Assembly (NCBI GenBank): GCA_963826035.1
Contig: CAWGVZ010000004.1
Location: 310,001 to 374,000, forward strand
Source of the DNA: Actinophytocola sp963826035
Lineage (GTDB): Bacteria; Actinomycetota; Actinomycetes; Mycobacteriales; Pseudonocardiaceae
Direction: 5' to 3'
DNA length: 64,000 bases
The translations under genes were made by a program, and so were the position numbers. The notes beneath the pieces are model-generated. The model searched no databases. It saw nothing but the letters and a program-made list of their open reading frames with translations, and was not told the DNA's origin. This document shows positions 49,379 through 57,967 of this stretch, piece after piece. Within the stretch, counting starts at the first letter, position 1, and the number at the start of each line of letters is the position of its first letter.

Positions 49379-50503
49379 GTGACCAACGCCCTGACCTGCC
49401 CAAAGAAGTGGATCCTCGGGGTCACCGGGCTCAGCGTGTGCACGGCCGCCACCGCGTACGGCGAGTACGCCTCGGGGGTGGCCGCCGGCTGGCTGGTGGT
49501 CGAGCTGGTGATCGGGGTGCTCGCCTGCGCGCTGGTCCCGCTGACTTTCACCCGGCCGGCGACGGCCGCACTGGTGGCGGCCGTGCTGGCCGCCGTGGCG
49601 CCGACCGCCACGCCCGTGTCGACGTTCAGCACCATGTGGACGGCGCGGCGCCGCTCGTTCCCCGTGGCGGTCGGGGTCGGTGTGGCCGGCGCTGTGGGGC
49701 ACGTGGTGCGCTGGCTGTGGCTGCCGATGATCGGGTTGTCGTTCACCTGGTGGCTGGTGCTGGTGATCGTGGGTCATGCGGCGCTCGTCGGCGTCGGCGC
49801 GCTGGCCCAGGCACGGTTCGCGCTGCTGTCCTCGCTGGAGGAGCGAGCGCTGCGGGCCGAGGCCGAGCAGGGCAGGCGGGTGGCCGAGGCGCGGGCGGCC
49901 GAGCGGGCGGCCATCGCCCGCGAGATGCATGACGTGCTGGCGCACCGGCTGTCGCTGCTCGCCACGTACGCGGGCGCGCTCGAGTTCCGGCCGGACCTGC
50001 CGCCGGAACGGCTCTCCGAGGCGGCCGGGGTGATCCGATCCAGTACCCACCAGGCGCTGGAGGAACTGCGGGACGTGATCGCGCTGCTGCGCGACGAGGA
50101 CGACGGGCTGGCGCAACCGGTCCCAGCGCTGACCGACCTGCCGGAACTCATCGACGAGGCGAGAGGGGCCGGCAGCCCGGTGACCGTCACCGACGAGGCG
50201 GCCGACCTGGCGGCGCTGCCCGGGCAGACCGGCCGCACCGCGTACCGGGTGCTGCAGGAGGCGCTGACCAACGCCCGCAAGCACGCGCCCGGCCAGCCGG
50301 TGCGGGTGGCGCTGGAGGGCGCCCCGGGCGCGCGCCTGCTGATCGAGGTGGTGAACCCGGTGTCGGTCCCGTCGGGCATCCCCGGTGGGGGCAGCGGCTT
50401 GGTGGGCCTGACCGAGCGGGTCCGCCTGGCCGGCGGGCAGCTCGACCATCACCGGACGGCGTCGGAGTTCCGGTTGCGAACCTGGCTACCGTGGCCGGCA
50501 TGA
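49379..50503 (+). CDS. NarL-system sensor histidine kinase (HisKA_3)
   Basis: 374 aa. Four to five membrane segments in residues 10-150, a coiled linker (LEERALRAEAEQGRRVAEARAAE), the HisKA_3 box AIAREMHDVLAHRLSLL with His184, then HATPase_c with N-box QEALTNARKHAPGQ and G-box GGGSGLVGLTERV. The missing DxGxG strength (VNPVSVPSGIPGGGSGL) is usual in this family. GTG 49379 is chosen because upstream codons are not membrane-like. It is coupled to the response regulator by an ATGA overlap. Confidence 0.9.
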   Translation: MTNALTCPKKWILGVTGLSVCTAATAYGEYASGVAAGWLVVELVIGVLACALVPLTFTRPATAALVAAVLAAVAPTATPVSTFSTMWTARRRSFPVAVGVGVAGAVGHVVRWLWLPMIGLSFTWWLVLVIVGHAALVGVGALAQARFALLSSLEERALRAEAEQGRRVAEARAAERAAIAREMHDVLAHRLSLLATYAGALEFRPDLPPERLSEAAGVIRSSTHQALEELRDVIALLRDEDDGLAQPVPALTDLPELIDEARGAGSPVTVTDEAADLAALPGQTGRTAYRVLQEALTNARKHAPGQPVRVALEGAPGARLLIEVVNPVSVPSGIPGGGSGLVGLTERVRLAGGQLDHHRTASEFRLRTWLPWPA

Positions 50504-51147
50504 ACATCCGGGTGCTGGTGGTCGACGACGACGCGCTGGTCCGCTCCGGGCTCACCATGATGCTCGACGGCGCGGACGGGCTGGTGGTGGTCGGCGAGGC
50601 CGGCGACGGCGACCAGGTGCCGGCCGCGCTCGACGCGCACCCCACGGACGTGGTGCTCATGGACATCCGCATGCCCAGGGTCAACGGGATCGCTGCCACG
50701 CAACGGGTGCGAGCTCGCGCCGAGCCGCCCGAGGTGATCGTGCTGACCACGTTCGACACCGACGAGAACGTGCTACGCGCCCTGCGTGCCGGGGCGAGTG
50801 GGTTCCTGCTGAAGGACGCCCCGCCGCGCGAGATCGCCGAAGCCGTGCGTCGAGTGGCGGCCGGCGAGCCGATTCTGTCCCCGCAGATCACCCGGCGGCT
50901 CATGGATCGTGCTGCCACTGATGCCGGTGCTTACGATCGGGCTCGTTCGGCGTTGCGGGCGCTCAGTGTTCGGGAGCATGAGGTGGCTGTCGCGGTGGGG
51001 TCGGGGCATTCGAACGCTGAGATCGCTTCGCGGTTGCATCTCTCGGTGGCCACCGTGAAGGCGCACATCACTCGTATCCTCACCAAGCTCTCCCTCGGCA
51101 ATCGCACTCAGATCGCTCTCTTGGTACACGACGCCGGTATCTGCTAA
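50500..51147 (+). CDS. NarL/LuxR-type response regulator
   Basis: 215 aa. REC domain with DDD at 9-11, phospho-acceptor Asp55 in VVLMDIRMPRVNG, Lys in FLLKDAPP; a C-terminal LuxR HTH with LSVREHEVAVAVGSGHSNAEI and LHLSVATVKAHITRIL. ATG 50500 overlaps the kinase stop, so they form a two-component system. The 3-prime end overlaps reading-frame remnants of the convergent DinB relic. Confidence 0.94.
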   Translation: MNIRVLVVDDDALVRSGLTMMLDGADGLVVVGEAGDGDQVPAALDAHPTDVVLMDIRMPRVNGIAATQRVRARAEPPEVIVLTTFDTDENVLRALRAGASGFLLKDAPPREIAEAVRRVAAGEPILSPQITRRLMDRAATDAGAYDRARSALRALSVREHEVAVAVGSGHSNAEIASRLHLSVATVKAHITRILTKLSLGNRTQIALLVHDAGIC

Positions 51148-51159
51148 GAGGAGTGATCG

Positions 51160-51515
51160 ATGCGGCCGATCTGGCGGCCTGCTCGATCTTCGCGCAGTAG
51201 GCGGTGCGGGCTTCCTCATCGATCTGCATCTCGTGTTCGGGCCGCATCCCGGTTCGGCCATCGACGCCTTCGCGCAGGATGTCGGCGTGCCCCGAATGCC
51301 GGTTTGTCTCGCCGAGAACGTGGACCAGGATGGCGAACAGGTTCGTGTTGGAATAAGGCTCCGGCCACCACGGCACGTGGCCGGGGGCATCGAGGGCAAG
51401 CTCGTCGATCGTCGCGCCTGAGCGTTCCCACGTGCGCCGGTAGGACTCGACGATCTGATCGCGCGCCTCGCCCTCAGCCGCCCACAGATCGCTGCCGTCG
51501 TGGTCCTGCCACCCG
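51160..51515 (-). pseudogene. Frameshifted C-terminal part of a DinB/DUF664 gene
   Basis: After a one-base shift in the CCCCGGG run near 51515, this strand reads WQDHDGSDLWAAEGEARDQ, IVESYRRTWERSGATIDELA, PGHVPWWPE, FAILVHVLGETNRHSGHAD and ILREGVDG. This is the C-terminal two-thirds of a DinB_2/DUF664 protein, including the metal-type HSGHAD motif. The preceding ORF carries its N-terminal third in the other frame. The frame has no natural stop and runs into the response-regulator gene to 51080. A sequencing indel is possible. Confidence 0.8.
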
Positions 51516-52106
51516 GGGCAGCGGTTCCGGGGAAGGACGGTCGAAGACCTCGCCGAAGTACCTGGCCTCGACGCTGGCCACGTGTTTGACCAGGCCGAGG
51601 AGGTTGGTCCCGGTCACCGTCAAAGGTCGGCGGACATCGTATTCGGACAGGCCCCCGATCTTCGCGATGCCCCGCCCGAACTTCGCCGCCCGGCCGAGGA
51701 AGGACCCCGCCGGCTCGGGTTCCGGCGCCGGGATCTCGTTGTGCGGTGCCAGTCGGTGCGGTGTCAGTGTCCACAGTCGACGCCGGGGCAGTTCCGGCGG
51801 GAGGTACCGGTGCGCGAGACAGTCCGGCGCCGGCCCGAAGACGATGACATCGGCGGGCGGCGGCTTGTCCGGTCCCTGCTCGGAGCCGATGGCGGCGTCG
51901 ACCACCGTACCCAGCACGCCGCCGACGCCCCTGAGGAGCACGTTCTGCTTCGGCTTCCCCTTCTCGTCGAGACCGGGAATGTCGTAGTAGTGCGCCCTCG
52001 CGTACGCGGCCCACAGCACCGGCTCGTCCGCCCGGCACACCCGCAGGTGCGCGGTCGCGGCCGGGCCCAGCGGTTCGGCCAGGTACTCGGTGGTGTCGAC
52101 CAGCAT
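51474..52106 (-). CDS. Chimeric ORF: unknown protein fused to a DinB N-terminus
   Basis: 210 aa. Residues 1-150 (LVDTTEYLAEPLG..., DVIVFGPAPDCLAHRYLPPE, RRLWTLTPHRLAP, SFLGRAAKFGRGIA) look like an actinobacterial hypothetical protein that breaks off abruptly. From residue 151 (GGLSEYDVRRPLTVTG, NLLGLVKHVASVEARYFGEV) it is the N-terminus of a DUF664 DinB protein, joined in frame. It then runs out of frame and stops at 51474. A deletion between two neighbouring genes followed by a frameshift explains it. ATG 52106 or GTG 52112 may start it. Probably non-functional. Confidence 0.65.
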   Translation of the reverse strand: MLVDTTEYLAEPLGPAATAHLRVCRADEPVLWAAYARAHYYDIPGLDEKGKPKQNVLLRGVGGVLGTVVDAAIGSEQGPDKPPPADVIVFGPAPDCLAHRYLPPELPRRRLWTLTPHRLAPHNEIPAPEPEPAGSFLGRAAKFGRGIAKIGGLSEYDVRRPLTVTGTNLLGLVKHVASVEARYFGEVFDRPSPEPLPRVAGPRRQRSVGG

Positions 52107-52128
52107 GGTCACGGGTTTCCGCACCCGA

Positions 52129-54150
52129 TCATGGTACTTGGGCGACCGCCTGGCTCCAGGTACGCAGGTAGACCTCGGCGCCGCGGGCCATGTCCCCCAC
52201 GATCTCCGCACCGTCCGGCCCCGCCGCGATCCGCAGGTCGGCCAGCCAGTCGGGCAGCAGGCCGTAGTGCGCCATCCCGTCGGTGTTCAGATCGTAGACG
52301 CGGCTCCCCGTCCGCTGACGATCCACAGTGGACCCGCCGTCGAACGTCTGGAAGGGATACTCGAGCGGCTGTCCACCGGCACGCGGCGGCGGCTGGTGGC
52401 CGAACCCGCCCGTGTCGAAGCCGGCGCCGAAGCCGAACGGGTGGTCCGGGTCGGCCATGGCCTTCATGTCCCGCCACGCGCCGACGAACTCGGTCGTGCC
52501 GAACCCGTACGGCACGGCGACCCCGCCCAGCGAGTAGACCCGCGGGTAGAAGCTGGGGTCGAGCCACGAGTGGCTGGACACCACACCCGGATAACCGTTG
52601 GCCTCCAACAGGTCCAACGCCTGCCCGGTGGCCTTCACGCTCATATGGTCGATGTCGATGAGCATGCCGCGGTCGATCATGCCCTGCATGGCGTACGCAC
52701 CGAGGTCGGTCAGCCCGTGCACGTTGCAGTGCGGCGCGTTCGGGTAGACGGGAAGCGTGACCCCGGGCGGCAGCAACGCGGCGAGCGGTCCGACCAGGAT
52801 GTCCGTGAGATCGTTGGCTACCGCGATCGTGTTGTCATGTGCCGGCCCGGTGCACGTCTCCGCCTGCCAGAACCGGCCGGTGGAGTAGAAGTTCGCGGCG
52901 TTCACCACGATCCCGGCCGTGCCGCCGTCGAACCGGACGCCGCACAGCGCGTTGTCGAACTTGTGGCACACGAACATCCGCCGCACACCCAGGTCGTACA
53001 GCTCGGTGAGGCCGGCGTCGATGTCCGCACGGTCGCACAACGGCACCCCCGCGCGGATCCCGCAGCCGAACGGCTGGGAGACCTCGACCCCGAGCACCAC
53101 CGCCAGTTTGCCCTGCTCGATCACCGCACGGGCAGCCGCGGGGTCCCGCACGATCCGGAACCAGCCGCGACCGGGACCGCCGTGCTGGTCGTCGATGAAC
53201 GCCTCCAGCTCCTGGATCCGCTGCGCCTGCAGGCGAACCGACGCCATGTCGTCGCACGGGTTGGTCTTCAGCGGATAGATCTCGCACAGCGCCGCGTTGT
53301 TCACGAACAGGTTGGTGTAGACCCGGAGCCCGCCGCGCCACGCGCGCTCCACCCACTTGTAGTAGCTGGCCTCGTGCGTCCACGAGTTGTGCTTCGGCCA
53401 GTCGGCGAACGTCGGCCAGCCGGTGGTGTCGTGGGTGAACGTCGGATAGCCGCCGCCCGCCAGGTTCTCCCACCACGCGCCGAGTCCGTTCGGCTCGTGG
53501 TCCGGGCAGTCGGTGAGCGCGGCGGTGATGCCGTACGGGCTCCACGGCTGTCCACAGTGGATCTCGCCGCCGATGAACTCGTACGCCGTCAGGTGGTTGT
53601 GCAGGTCGGCCAGGCCCAGGACCTCACCGTTCGGGGTGGTGCCGGCGAACGGCTCGCCCGCGATGTTCAGCTCCGCCTCGGGCGCGGTGGCGCACCCGGA
53701 TGCCGGCGCCAGCGTGAACGGCGTCGCCGTGGACCGCAGGGCGAGCGTGCCCAACAGCGGGTCGACCGCCAGGTGCCGCCCGCCCGGGGTGGCGATCGTG
53801 ACCGCCTGGCCGGCCGCCGTCAGCCGCCAGTCGGTGTCCCCGCCGGCCGCGCCGGCGGCCAGCACGCCGAGGGCGCCGAGGCCGGCGCCCAGGAAGTCGT
53901 CGGCCGTGCCGTAGAACAGGTAGCTCGCGTCGCCCGTGCTCTGGAGGCGGAACGGCTGCGCGGGCGTGGCGCCCGTGGCCTGGTAGCCGCCGAGGACGTT
54001 GCGCACCACGTACTTGCCGGACGGCGCCCGCAGCGCGACGCACGCGCCGTCGAGGTCGGTCACGTCGGCCGCGACCGCCGCTGCGCTCGGCACTCCCAGC
54101 ACCCCTGCCACCAGGGCGGCAGCCAACAGAACTCTCCTGCGACGCGACAT
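52129..54150 (-). CDS. Secreted membrane-dipeptidase (M19)-like protein
   Basis: 673 aa. Signal peptide (RRVLLAAALVAGVLGVPSAAAVAA), a fascin/ricin-like beta-trefoil stretch (ACVALRAPSGKYVVRNVLGG to about 155), then an amidohydrolase-fold domain beginning GLADLHNHL (182-187). IDIDHMSVKATGQALDLLEANGYPGVVSSHSW is the M19 dipeptidase-type helix-strand with metal His residues. GFGAGFDTGGFG follows. The two-domain build resembles actinobacterial secreted 'peptidase M19' homologues. ATG 54150 has AAGGTGG upstream. Substrate unknown. Confidence 0.82.
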   Translation of the reverse strand: MSRRRRVLLAAALVAGVLGVPSAAAVAADVTDLDGACVALRAPSGKYVVRNVLGGYQATGATPAQPFRLQSTGDASYLFYGTADDFLGAGLGALGVLAAGAAGGDTDWRLTAAGQAVTIATPGGRHLAVDPLLGTLALRSTATPFTLAPASGCATAPEAELNIAGEPFAGTTPNGEVLGLADLHNHLTAYEFIGGEIHCGQPWSPYGITAALTDCPDHEPNGLGAWWENLAGGGYPTFTHDTTGWPTFADWPKHNSWTHEASYYKWVERAWRGGLRVYTNLFVNNAALCEIYPLKTNPCDDMASVRLQAQRIQELEAFIDDQHGGPGRGWFRIVRDPAAARAVIEQGKLAVVLGVEVSQPFGCGIRAGVPLCDRADIDAGLTELYDLGVRRMFVCHKFDNALCGVRFDGGTAGIVVNAANFYSTGRFWQAETCTGPAHDNTIAVANDLTDILVGPLAALLPPGVTLPVYPNAPHCNVHGLTDLGAYAMQGMIDRGMLIDIDHMSVKATGQALDLLEANGYPGVVSSHSWLDPSFYPRVYSLGGVAVPYGFGTTEFVGAWRDMKAMADPDHPFGFGAGFDTGGFGHQPPPRAGGQPLEYPFQTFDGGSTVDRQRTGSRVYDLNTDGMAHYGLLPDWLADLRIAAGPDGAEIVGDMARGAEVYLRTWSQAVAQVP

Positions 54151-54193
54151 AATCCACCTTCGCCCCACCCGGCGGGGCGCGTCAATCCGCTGA

Positions 54194-54991
54194 TCAGCTG
54201 GCGATCGCGGTCCCCGCGAGGATCTCGCGACGGTCCGTGAGGTCGTCCGGGTCGAGCCCGTCGAGGCGGCGGCGGACGGCCCGCAGGAACCCGTCGCGGG
54301 CCTCGGGAGCCATCCGCGCGAGCCGGCGCGCCGTGACCCCCAGTTCCAGGTGGTGGCCGATGAAGTCGTCCAGGCTCGGTCGGTGCGACCACGGCACCGG
54401 ACCCACCTCGACGTCGGTGAACCCCGCGTCGAGACACACGGCCGTGAGCTTCCCGACCGTGTTGAGCACGTCGTGCCGGCTGACGAGCGCGTCGTCGGCC
54501 GGGGCGCCGTGCCGGTCCAGCTCGTCGTGCCAGATCTCGACCGCCGGATTGGGTTCGTCGCGGCCCCAGACGGCCAAGCCGACCGCGCCGCCCGGACGCA
54601 GGACCCGCCGTGCCTCCCGCACACCCGCCACCGGCTCGGGCAGGTGGAACAGCATGAACGCGAGCACCGCCACGTCGAACCCGGCCGCGGCGAACGGCAG
54701 CCGCGTCGCGTCGGCCACGGCGAGCGGGAACCCGGCGGGCGCCCGCCGGATCATGCCGGCCGCCCGGTCCACCCCGACGACCGTCGCCCCCGGCGCGGCC
54801 GCGCGGAGAGCGGGCAGCAGCGTCCCGATCCCGGTCCCGAGATCGAGCACCCGGCGCGCGGTCCGCAGCGGCAGCCGGTCGAGCAGGCGCAGGCTCACCG
54901 GGTGCAGCGCCCCGGCCCAGAACCGCTCGTAGGCGCCCGCGGCGCGCGAGTAGTGGTCGGCCAGCGCGCGGACGGGATCCTCAGTGGTCAC
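54194..54991 (-). CDS. Class I SAM methyltransferase
   Basis: 265 aa. Motif I VLDLGTGIGTLLPAL, ATVVGVDRAAGMIRRAP, LAVADATRLPFAAAGFDVAVLAFMLFHL, and VLRPGGAVGLAVWGRDEPNP. This is the UbiE/COQ5-like small-molecule methyltransferase type. Start GTG 54991 (TTEDPVRALADHYSRAA). It lies upstream of the dipeptidase gene on the same strand with a 43-nt gap holding a 6-bp GC hairpin (54161-54179). Substrate not deducible. Confidence 0.87.
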   Translation of the reverse strand: MTTEDPVRALADHYSRAAGAYERFWAGALHPVSLRLLDRLPLRTARRVLDLGTGIGTLLPALRAAAPGATVVGVDRAAGMIRRAPAGFPLAVADATRLPFAAAGFDVAVLAFMLFHLPEPVAGVREARRVLRPGGAVGLAVWGRDEPNPAVEIWHDELDRHGAPADDALVSRHDVLNTVGKLTAVCLDAGFTDVEVGPVPWSHRPSLDDFIGHHLELGVTARRLARMAPEARDGFLRAVRRRLDGLDPDDLTDRREILAGTAIAS

Positions 54992-55021
54992 GGGGCCACA
55001 GTAGAACTCAATCGCGACAAC

Positions 55022-55429
55022 TCAGTCGAGCACCGCGGTGGCCTCGACCTCGACCAGCAGGTCAGGTTCGCCGAGCGCCGCGACCCCGAGCAGGGTGATC
55101 GGCTTGACCGGGTCGACGCGCATGGCGGCGGCGGCCCGGCCCACGCCCTCGCCGAGCGCGGCCAGCTTGTCCGGCGACCAGTCGACCACGTAGACGGTCA
55201 GCTTCGCCACGTCGTCGAAGGAGCCACCGATCTCCGCGAGCGCGGTGCCGATGTTGAGGTAGGCCTGCTCGACCTGCGCGGCGAGGTCGCCGGCACCGAC
55301 GGGGTTCCCGTCGGCGTCGCGGGCCACCTGACCCGCCATGAACACCAGCCTCGACCCGGTCGCGATCGACAGCTGCCGGTACACCTCCGGCTTCGGCAAC
55401 CCCTTGGGGTTCACCAGTTCCACGGCCAT
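55022..55429 (-). CDS. RidA family (YjgF/UK114) protein
   Basis: 135 aa. Family hallmarks: YRQLSIATGSRLVFMAGQVARDADGNPV, QVEQAYLNIGTALAEIGGSFDDVAKLTVYVVD, and LLGVAALGEPDLLVEVEATAVL. The Arg of the deaminase motif (usually R in 'PARS/TR.AV') is not obvious in KPITLLGVAAL, so imine deaminase activity is uncertain. ATG 55429 has GGAGG 7 nt upstream. It is divergent from a TetR regulator with a 22-bp palindrome between, so it is the likely repressed gene. Confidence 0.9.
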   Translation of the reverse strand: MAVELVNPKGLPKPEVYRQLSIATGSRLVFMAGQVARDADGNPVGAGDLAAQVEQAYLNIGTALAEIGGSFDDVAKLTVYVVDWSPDKLAALGEGVGRAAAAMRVDPVKPITLLGVAALGEPDLLVEVEATAVLD

Positions 55430-55461
55430 GTCCGTTCCTCCTTCGATTTCGGGGAACCATA

Positions 55462-55483
55462 ACATAGCATAGCTATGCCATGT
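55462..55483. promoter_or_regulatory. TetR-type operator between ridA-like and tetR genes
   Basis: A perfect 12-bp palindrome GCATAGCTATGC (55467-55478) extends with ACAT/ATGT arms (55462-55465, 55480-55483), one mismatched pair. It overlaps a TATAGT hexamer (about 55483-55488) that would serve as the -10 of the rightward regulator. This permits autorepression and repression of the divergent gene. Confidence 0.7.
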
Positions 55484-55494
55484 ATAGTGTGCGT

Positions 55495-56109
55495 ATGGCA
55501 AGAACGAAGGATCCCGCCGTGCGTTCCATGCTGATCAGCCGCGCCGCGCGGATGCTGCGCGCCAGGGAACCGGTCACGTTGCGCTCGGTGGTCGAGGGGA
55601 CGGGCGTGTCCACAATGGCCGTCTACACCTACTTCGGCGGCATGGACGGCCTCTGGCGAGCGATGCGGCAGGAGGGCTTCTCCCGCCTGGCCGCCACCCT
55701 CTCGACGGTCCGCACCACCGACGACCCCGTACGGGACCTCGTCGCGCTGGGCGCCGCCTACCTCTCCAACGCCATGGCCCACCCCGACCTGTACCGGGTG
55801 ATGTTCGACGCCTCCTTCGACCTGGAGGATCCAGCGGCGGCGGACGAGTCGCTGCTCAGCCTGGTGCGTGGCGTGGAGCGGGCAACGGCGGCCGGCCGGT
55901 TCCGCCCCGACGTCGACGCGGTGGGCCTGGCGACCCAGAGCTGGGCGATCGGCCACGGGCTGGCCTCGCTCGTGACCACCGGGCCGCTGCCACCCGAGAC
56001 GCTCGCCCATGGGGCGCCCATGTTGATCGCGCTGTACACCAGTTGTGGCGACGATCCCCGAGCATGTCGCCGCTCGGTGGAGGCCGGCTGGCAGGTCGAC
56101 ACTCCGTAG
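55495..56109 (+). CDS. TetR/AcrR family repressor
   Basis: 204 aa. N-terminal HTH: RSMLISRAARMLRAREPVTLRSVVEGTGVSTMAVYTYFGG, followed by a helical ligand domain of the WHG/TetR_C_33 kind (YLSNAMAHPDLYRVMFDASF). ATG 55495 is preferred to 55480: a TATAGT -10 lies 7-12 bp before it, which suggests a leaderless transcript, and the operator covers the upstream ATG. It probably controls itself and the RidA-like gene. Ligand unknown. Confidence 0.88.
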   Translation: MARTKDPAVRSMLISRAARMLRAREPVTLRSVVEGTGVSTMAVYTYFGGMDGLWRAMRQEGFSRLAATLSTVRTTDDPVRDLVALGAAYLSNAMAHPDLYRVMFDASFDLEDPAAADESLLSLVRGVERATAAGRFRPDVDAVGLATQSWAIGHGLASLVTTGPLPPETLAHGAPMLIALYTSCGDDPRACRRSVEAGWQVDTP

Positions 56110-56239
56110 CGGTGAAGGAAGTTGGGCCGCCCGGCGGAGTACACGAATCATCGACGAACTATCGTCGCGGGGATTGCACCGACTACGTGGCAGCAGGCAA
56201 GATCAACCACGTTTCCAGCCATGGGGTGTGAAGGAACCA

Positions 56240-56770
56240 GTGCACGACCAGACCGCGCAGGTTGACGATCTCCGGCTCGTCGCGACGCCCAGTGCCCTGA
56301 ACTGCGCAGACCTCTTCGTCAAGTTCACTCTCATCGAGTGGCAGGTGCCGACGATGGTGGCCGAGGTGTCCGACACGGCGAAGGCGCTGGTGCAGGCCGT
56401 GGTGACCAGCGTCGATGAGAAGGCCGCCCTGTCGATGATCACGCTGCGGCTGCGCCTGCGTGGCGGGGTGCTGGCCGTCGAGATCGAGGACTTCCGCCGC
56501 ACCGCCCCCACGGTCGTCCTGCCGCGCGCCCTGCGCCGGGTCAAGAGCGGTGTGGAGCCGCTGGCCGGCGGCCGCCAGCTACTCTGGGCCGAGCTGCCCC
56601 TGCCGACCGGCATGGACGCGACCGTCGTCCCCCTCCCGCGCCGCGGCACCACCAAGGCCGCCGCCGTCGCGGCCGACGAGGCGGAGGAAGAGGACGTGGA
56701 CGTCGAGACCATGCAGCGCATCCTCAACTCGCTGCGCCGCGACCCCTTCAACCCCCCGCCAGAGGCGTGA
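56240..56770 (+). CDS. Degenerate RsbW-like ATPase-fold protein
   Basis: 176 aa. Weak resemblance to anti-sigma HATPase proteins: DTAKALVQAVVTSVDE sits where the N-box should be but lacks the catalytic Asn/Asp, and no G-box is seen. Strands LRLRGGVLAVEIED and GGRQLLWAELPLP follow the fold order. The C-terminal 45 residues are acidic and likely disordered. GTG 56240 follows AAGGA; GTG 56228 is also possible. It overlaps the PLP-enzyme start (GTGA). ATP binding is doubtful; it may be a protein-interaction relic of the family. Confidence 0.55.
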   Translation: MHDQTAQVDDLRLVATPSALNCADLFVKFTLIEWQVPTMVAEVSDTAKALVQAVVTSVDEKAALSMITLRLRLRGGVLAVEIEDFRRTAPTVVLPRALRRVKSGVEPLAGGRQLLWAELPLPTGMDATVVPLPRRGTTKAAAVAADEAEEEDVDVETMQRILNSLRRDPFNPPPEA

Positions 56771-57852
56771 CCGACCCCCGGCCCGAGACGGTGGTCGTGA
56801 GCGCGGGCCGCCCGCCCGCTCGTCCCGGCGAGCCACTGAACGTGCCCCCCGTCCTGGCCTCCAGCTTCCACACCGGCGGCGAGCGCGAGTACTCCCGCAA
56901 CGACTCCATCCCCGGCTGGATGGCCCTGGAGACCGCCGTCGGCGCGCTCGAGGGCGGTACGGCCACGGCGTTCGCGTCGGGGATGGCCGCGGCGGCGGCC
57001 GTCGTCGAACTGCTGCCGCTCGGCGCGCGAGTGGTGGCCCCGACCGACTCCTACAGCGCGGTCCGCGCCCTGCTGGCCGACGGCGAGCGGGCCGGCCGGT
57101 GGACGGTCCAGCTGGTCGACATCACCGACACGGCCGCCACCCTCGACGCCGCTACCGGCGCCGACCTGCTCTGGCTCGAGACGCCCACCAACCCGCTGAT
57201 GGACGTCGCCGACCTGCCGGCGCTGTGCGCGGCGGACACCCTGGTGGTCGTCGACAACACGTTCGCCACCCCGCTGCTGCAGCGCCCGCTCCACCTGGGC
57301 GCGAGCCTGGTCATGCACAGCGCCACCAAGTTCATCGGCGGGCACGCCGACCTGCTGCTCGGCCTCACGGTCACCACCGACCTCGATCTGGCCGCGCGGT
57401 TGCGAGCCCGCCGTGTGCTGGCCGGCGCCACTCCCGGCGGGCTGGAGGCGTTCCTCGCGCTGCGCGGGCTGCGCACCATGGCCGTGCGGCTGGACCGCGG
57501 TCAGGACAACGCCGGTGAGCTGGCCCGGCGGCTCGCCGCGCACCCGGCCGTCGTCCGGGTGCGTTACCCGGGGCTGCCCGACGATCCCGGCCACGAGCGC
57601 GCGGCCGCGCAGATGACCGGCTTCGGCGCGGTGCTGTCGTTCGAACTGGCGTCCGGCGATGCGGCGGACGCGGTCTGCGACGCCGTGCGGGTGATCACCG
57701 CGGCCACCAGCCTCGGTGGGGTGGAGAGCACGATCGAGCGGCGGGCCAAGCTCGTCGGGCAGGAACACGTGCCGCCCGGGTTGCTGCGGCTCAGCGTGGG
57801 CTGCGAGCACGTCGAGGACCTTTGGGCCGACCTCGACCAGGCGATGCGCTAG
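56767..57852 (+). CDS. Cys/Met metabolism PLP-dependent enzyme (cystathionine gamma-synthase/lyase-like)
   Basis: 361 aa fold-type I PLP enzyme. ALEGGTATAFASGMAA, the LLWLETPTNPLMDVADL strand, VVVDNTFATPLLQRPL, Schiff-base Lys188 in MHSATKFIGGHADLL, and TSLGGVESTIERR near the end. It could be a trans-sulfuration enzyme or a methionine gamma-lyase relative; reaction specificity cannot be assigned. GTG 56767 overlaps the upstream stop (GTGA). It ends at a palindromic repeat pair in a convergent junction. Confidence 0.9.
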   Translation: MTDPRPETVVVSAGRPPARPGEPLNVPPVLASSFHTGGEREYSRNDSIPGWMALETAVGALEGGTATAFASGMAAAAAVVELLPLGARVVAPTDSYSAVRALLADGERAGRWTVQLVDITDTAATLDAATGADLLWLETPTNPLMDVADLPALCAADTLVVVDNTFATPLLQRPLHLGASLVMHSATKFIGGHADLLLGLTVTTDLDLAARLRARRVLAGATPGGLEAFLALRGLRTMAVRLDRGQDNAGELARRLAAHPAVVRVRYPGLPDDPGHERAAAQMTGFGAVLSFELASGDAADAVCDAVRVITAATSLGGVESTIERRAKLVGQEHVPPGLLRLSVGCEHVEDLWADLDQAMR

Positions 57853-57883
57853 TGACCTGCGACGACACCGGGCCGGGTGCGAT

Positions 57884-57936
57884 GCAGGGAAAGCGTCGTT
57901 CACTGCGGTCAACGCAGGGAAAGCGTCGTTCCCTGC
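57884..57936. repeat. Two GCAGGGAA-N7-TTCCCTGC palindromes
   Basis: Units at 57884-57906 (one arm mutated) and 57914-57936. The arrangement, including the GGTCAAC linker and the following ACGATAG, is nearly identical to 18385-18444. It lies in the convergent junction between the PLP enzyme and the TIGR04222 gene. Confidence 0.85.
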
Positions 57937-57967
57937 ACGATAGCCAGCCTGTGATCTAGCTCTGTAG

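Noticed and set aside
54161..54179. CGCCCC/GGGGCG hairpin between methyltransferase and dipeptidase genes as a terminator
   Set aside because: Only six-bp arms in a 43-nt same-strand gap; too weak to list as a separate element.
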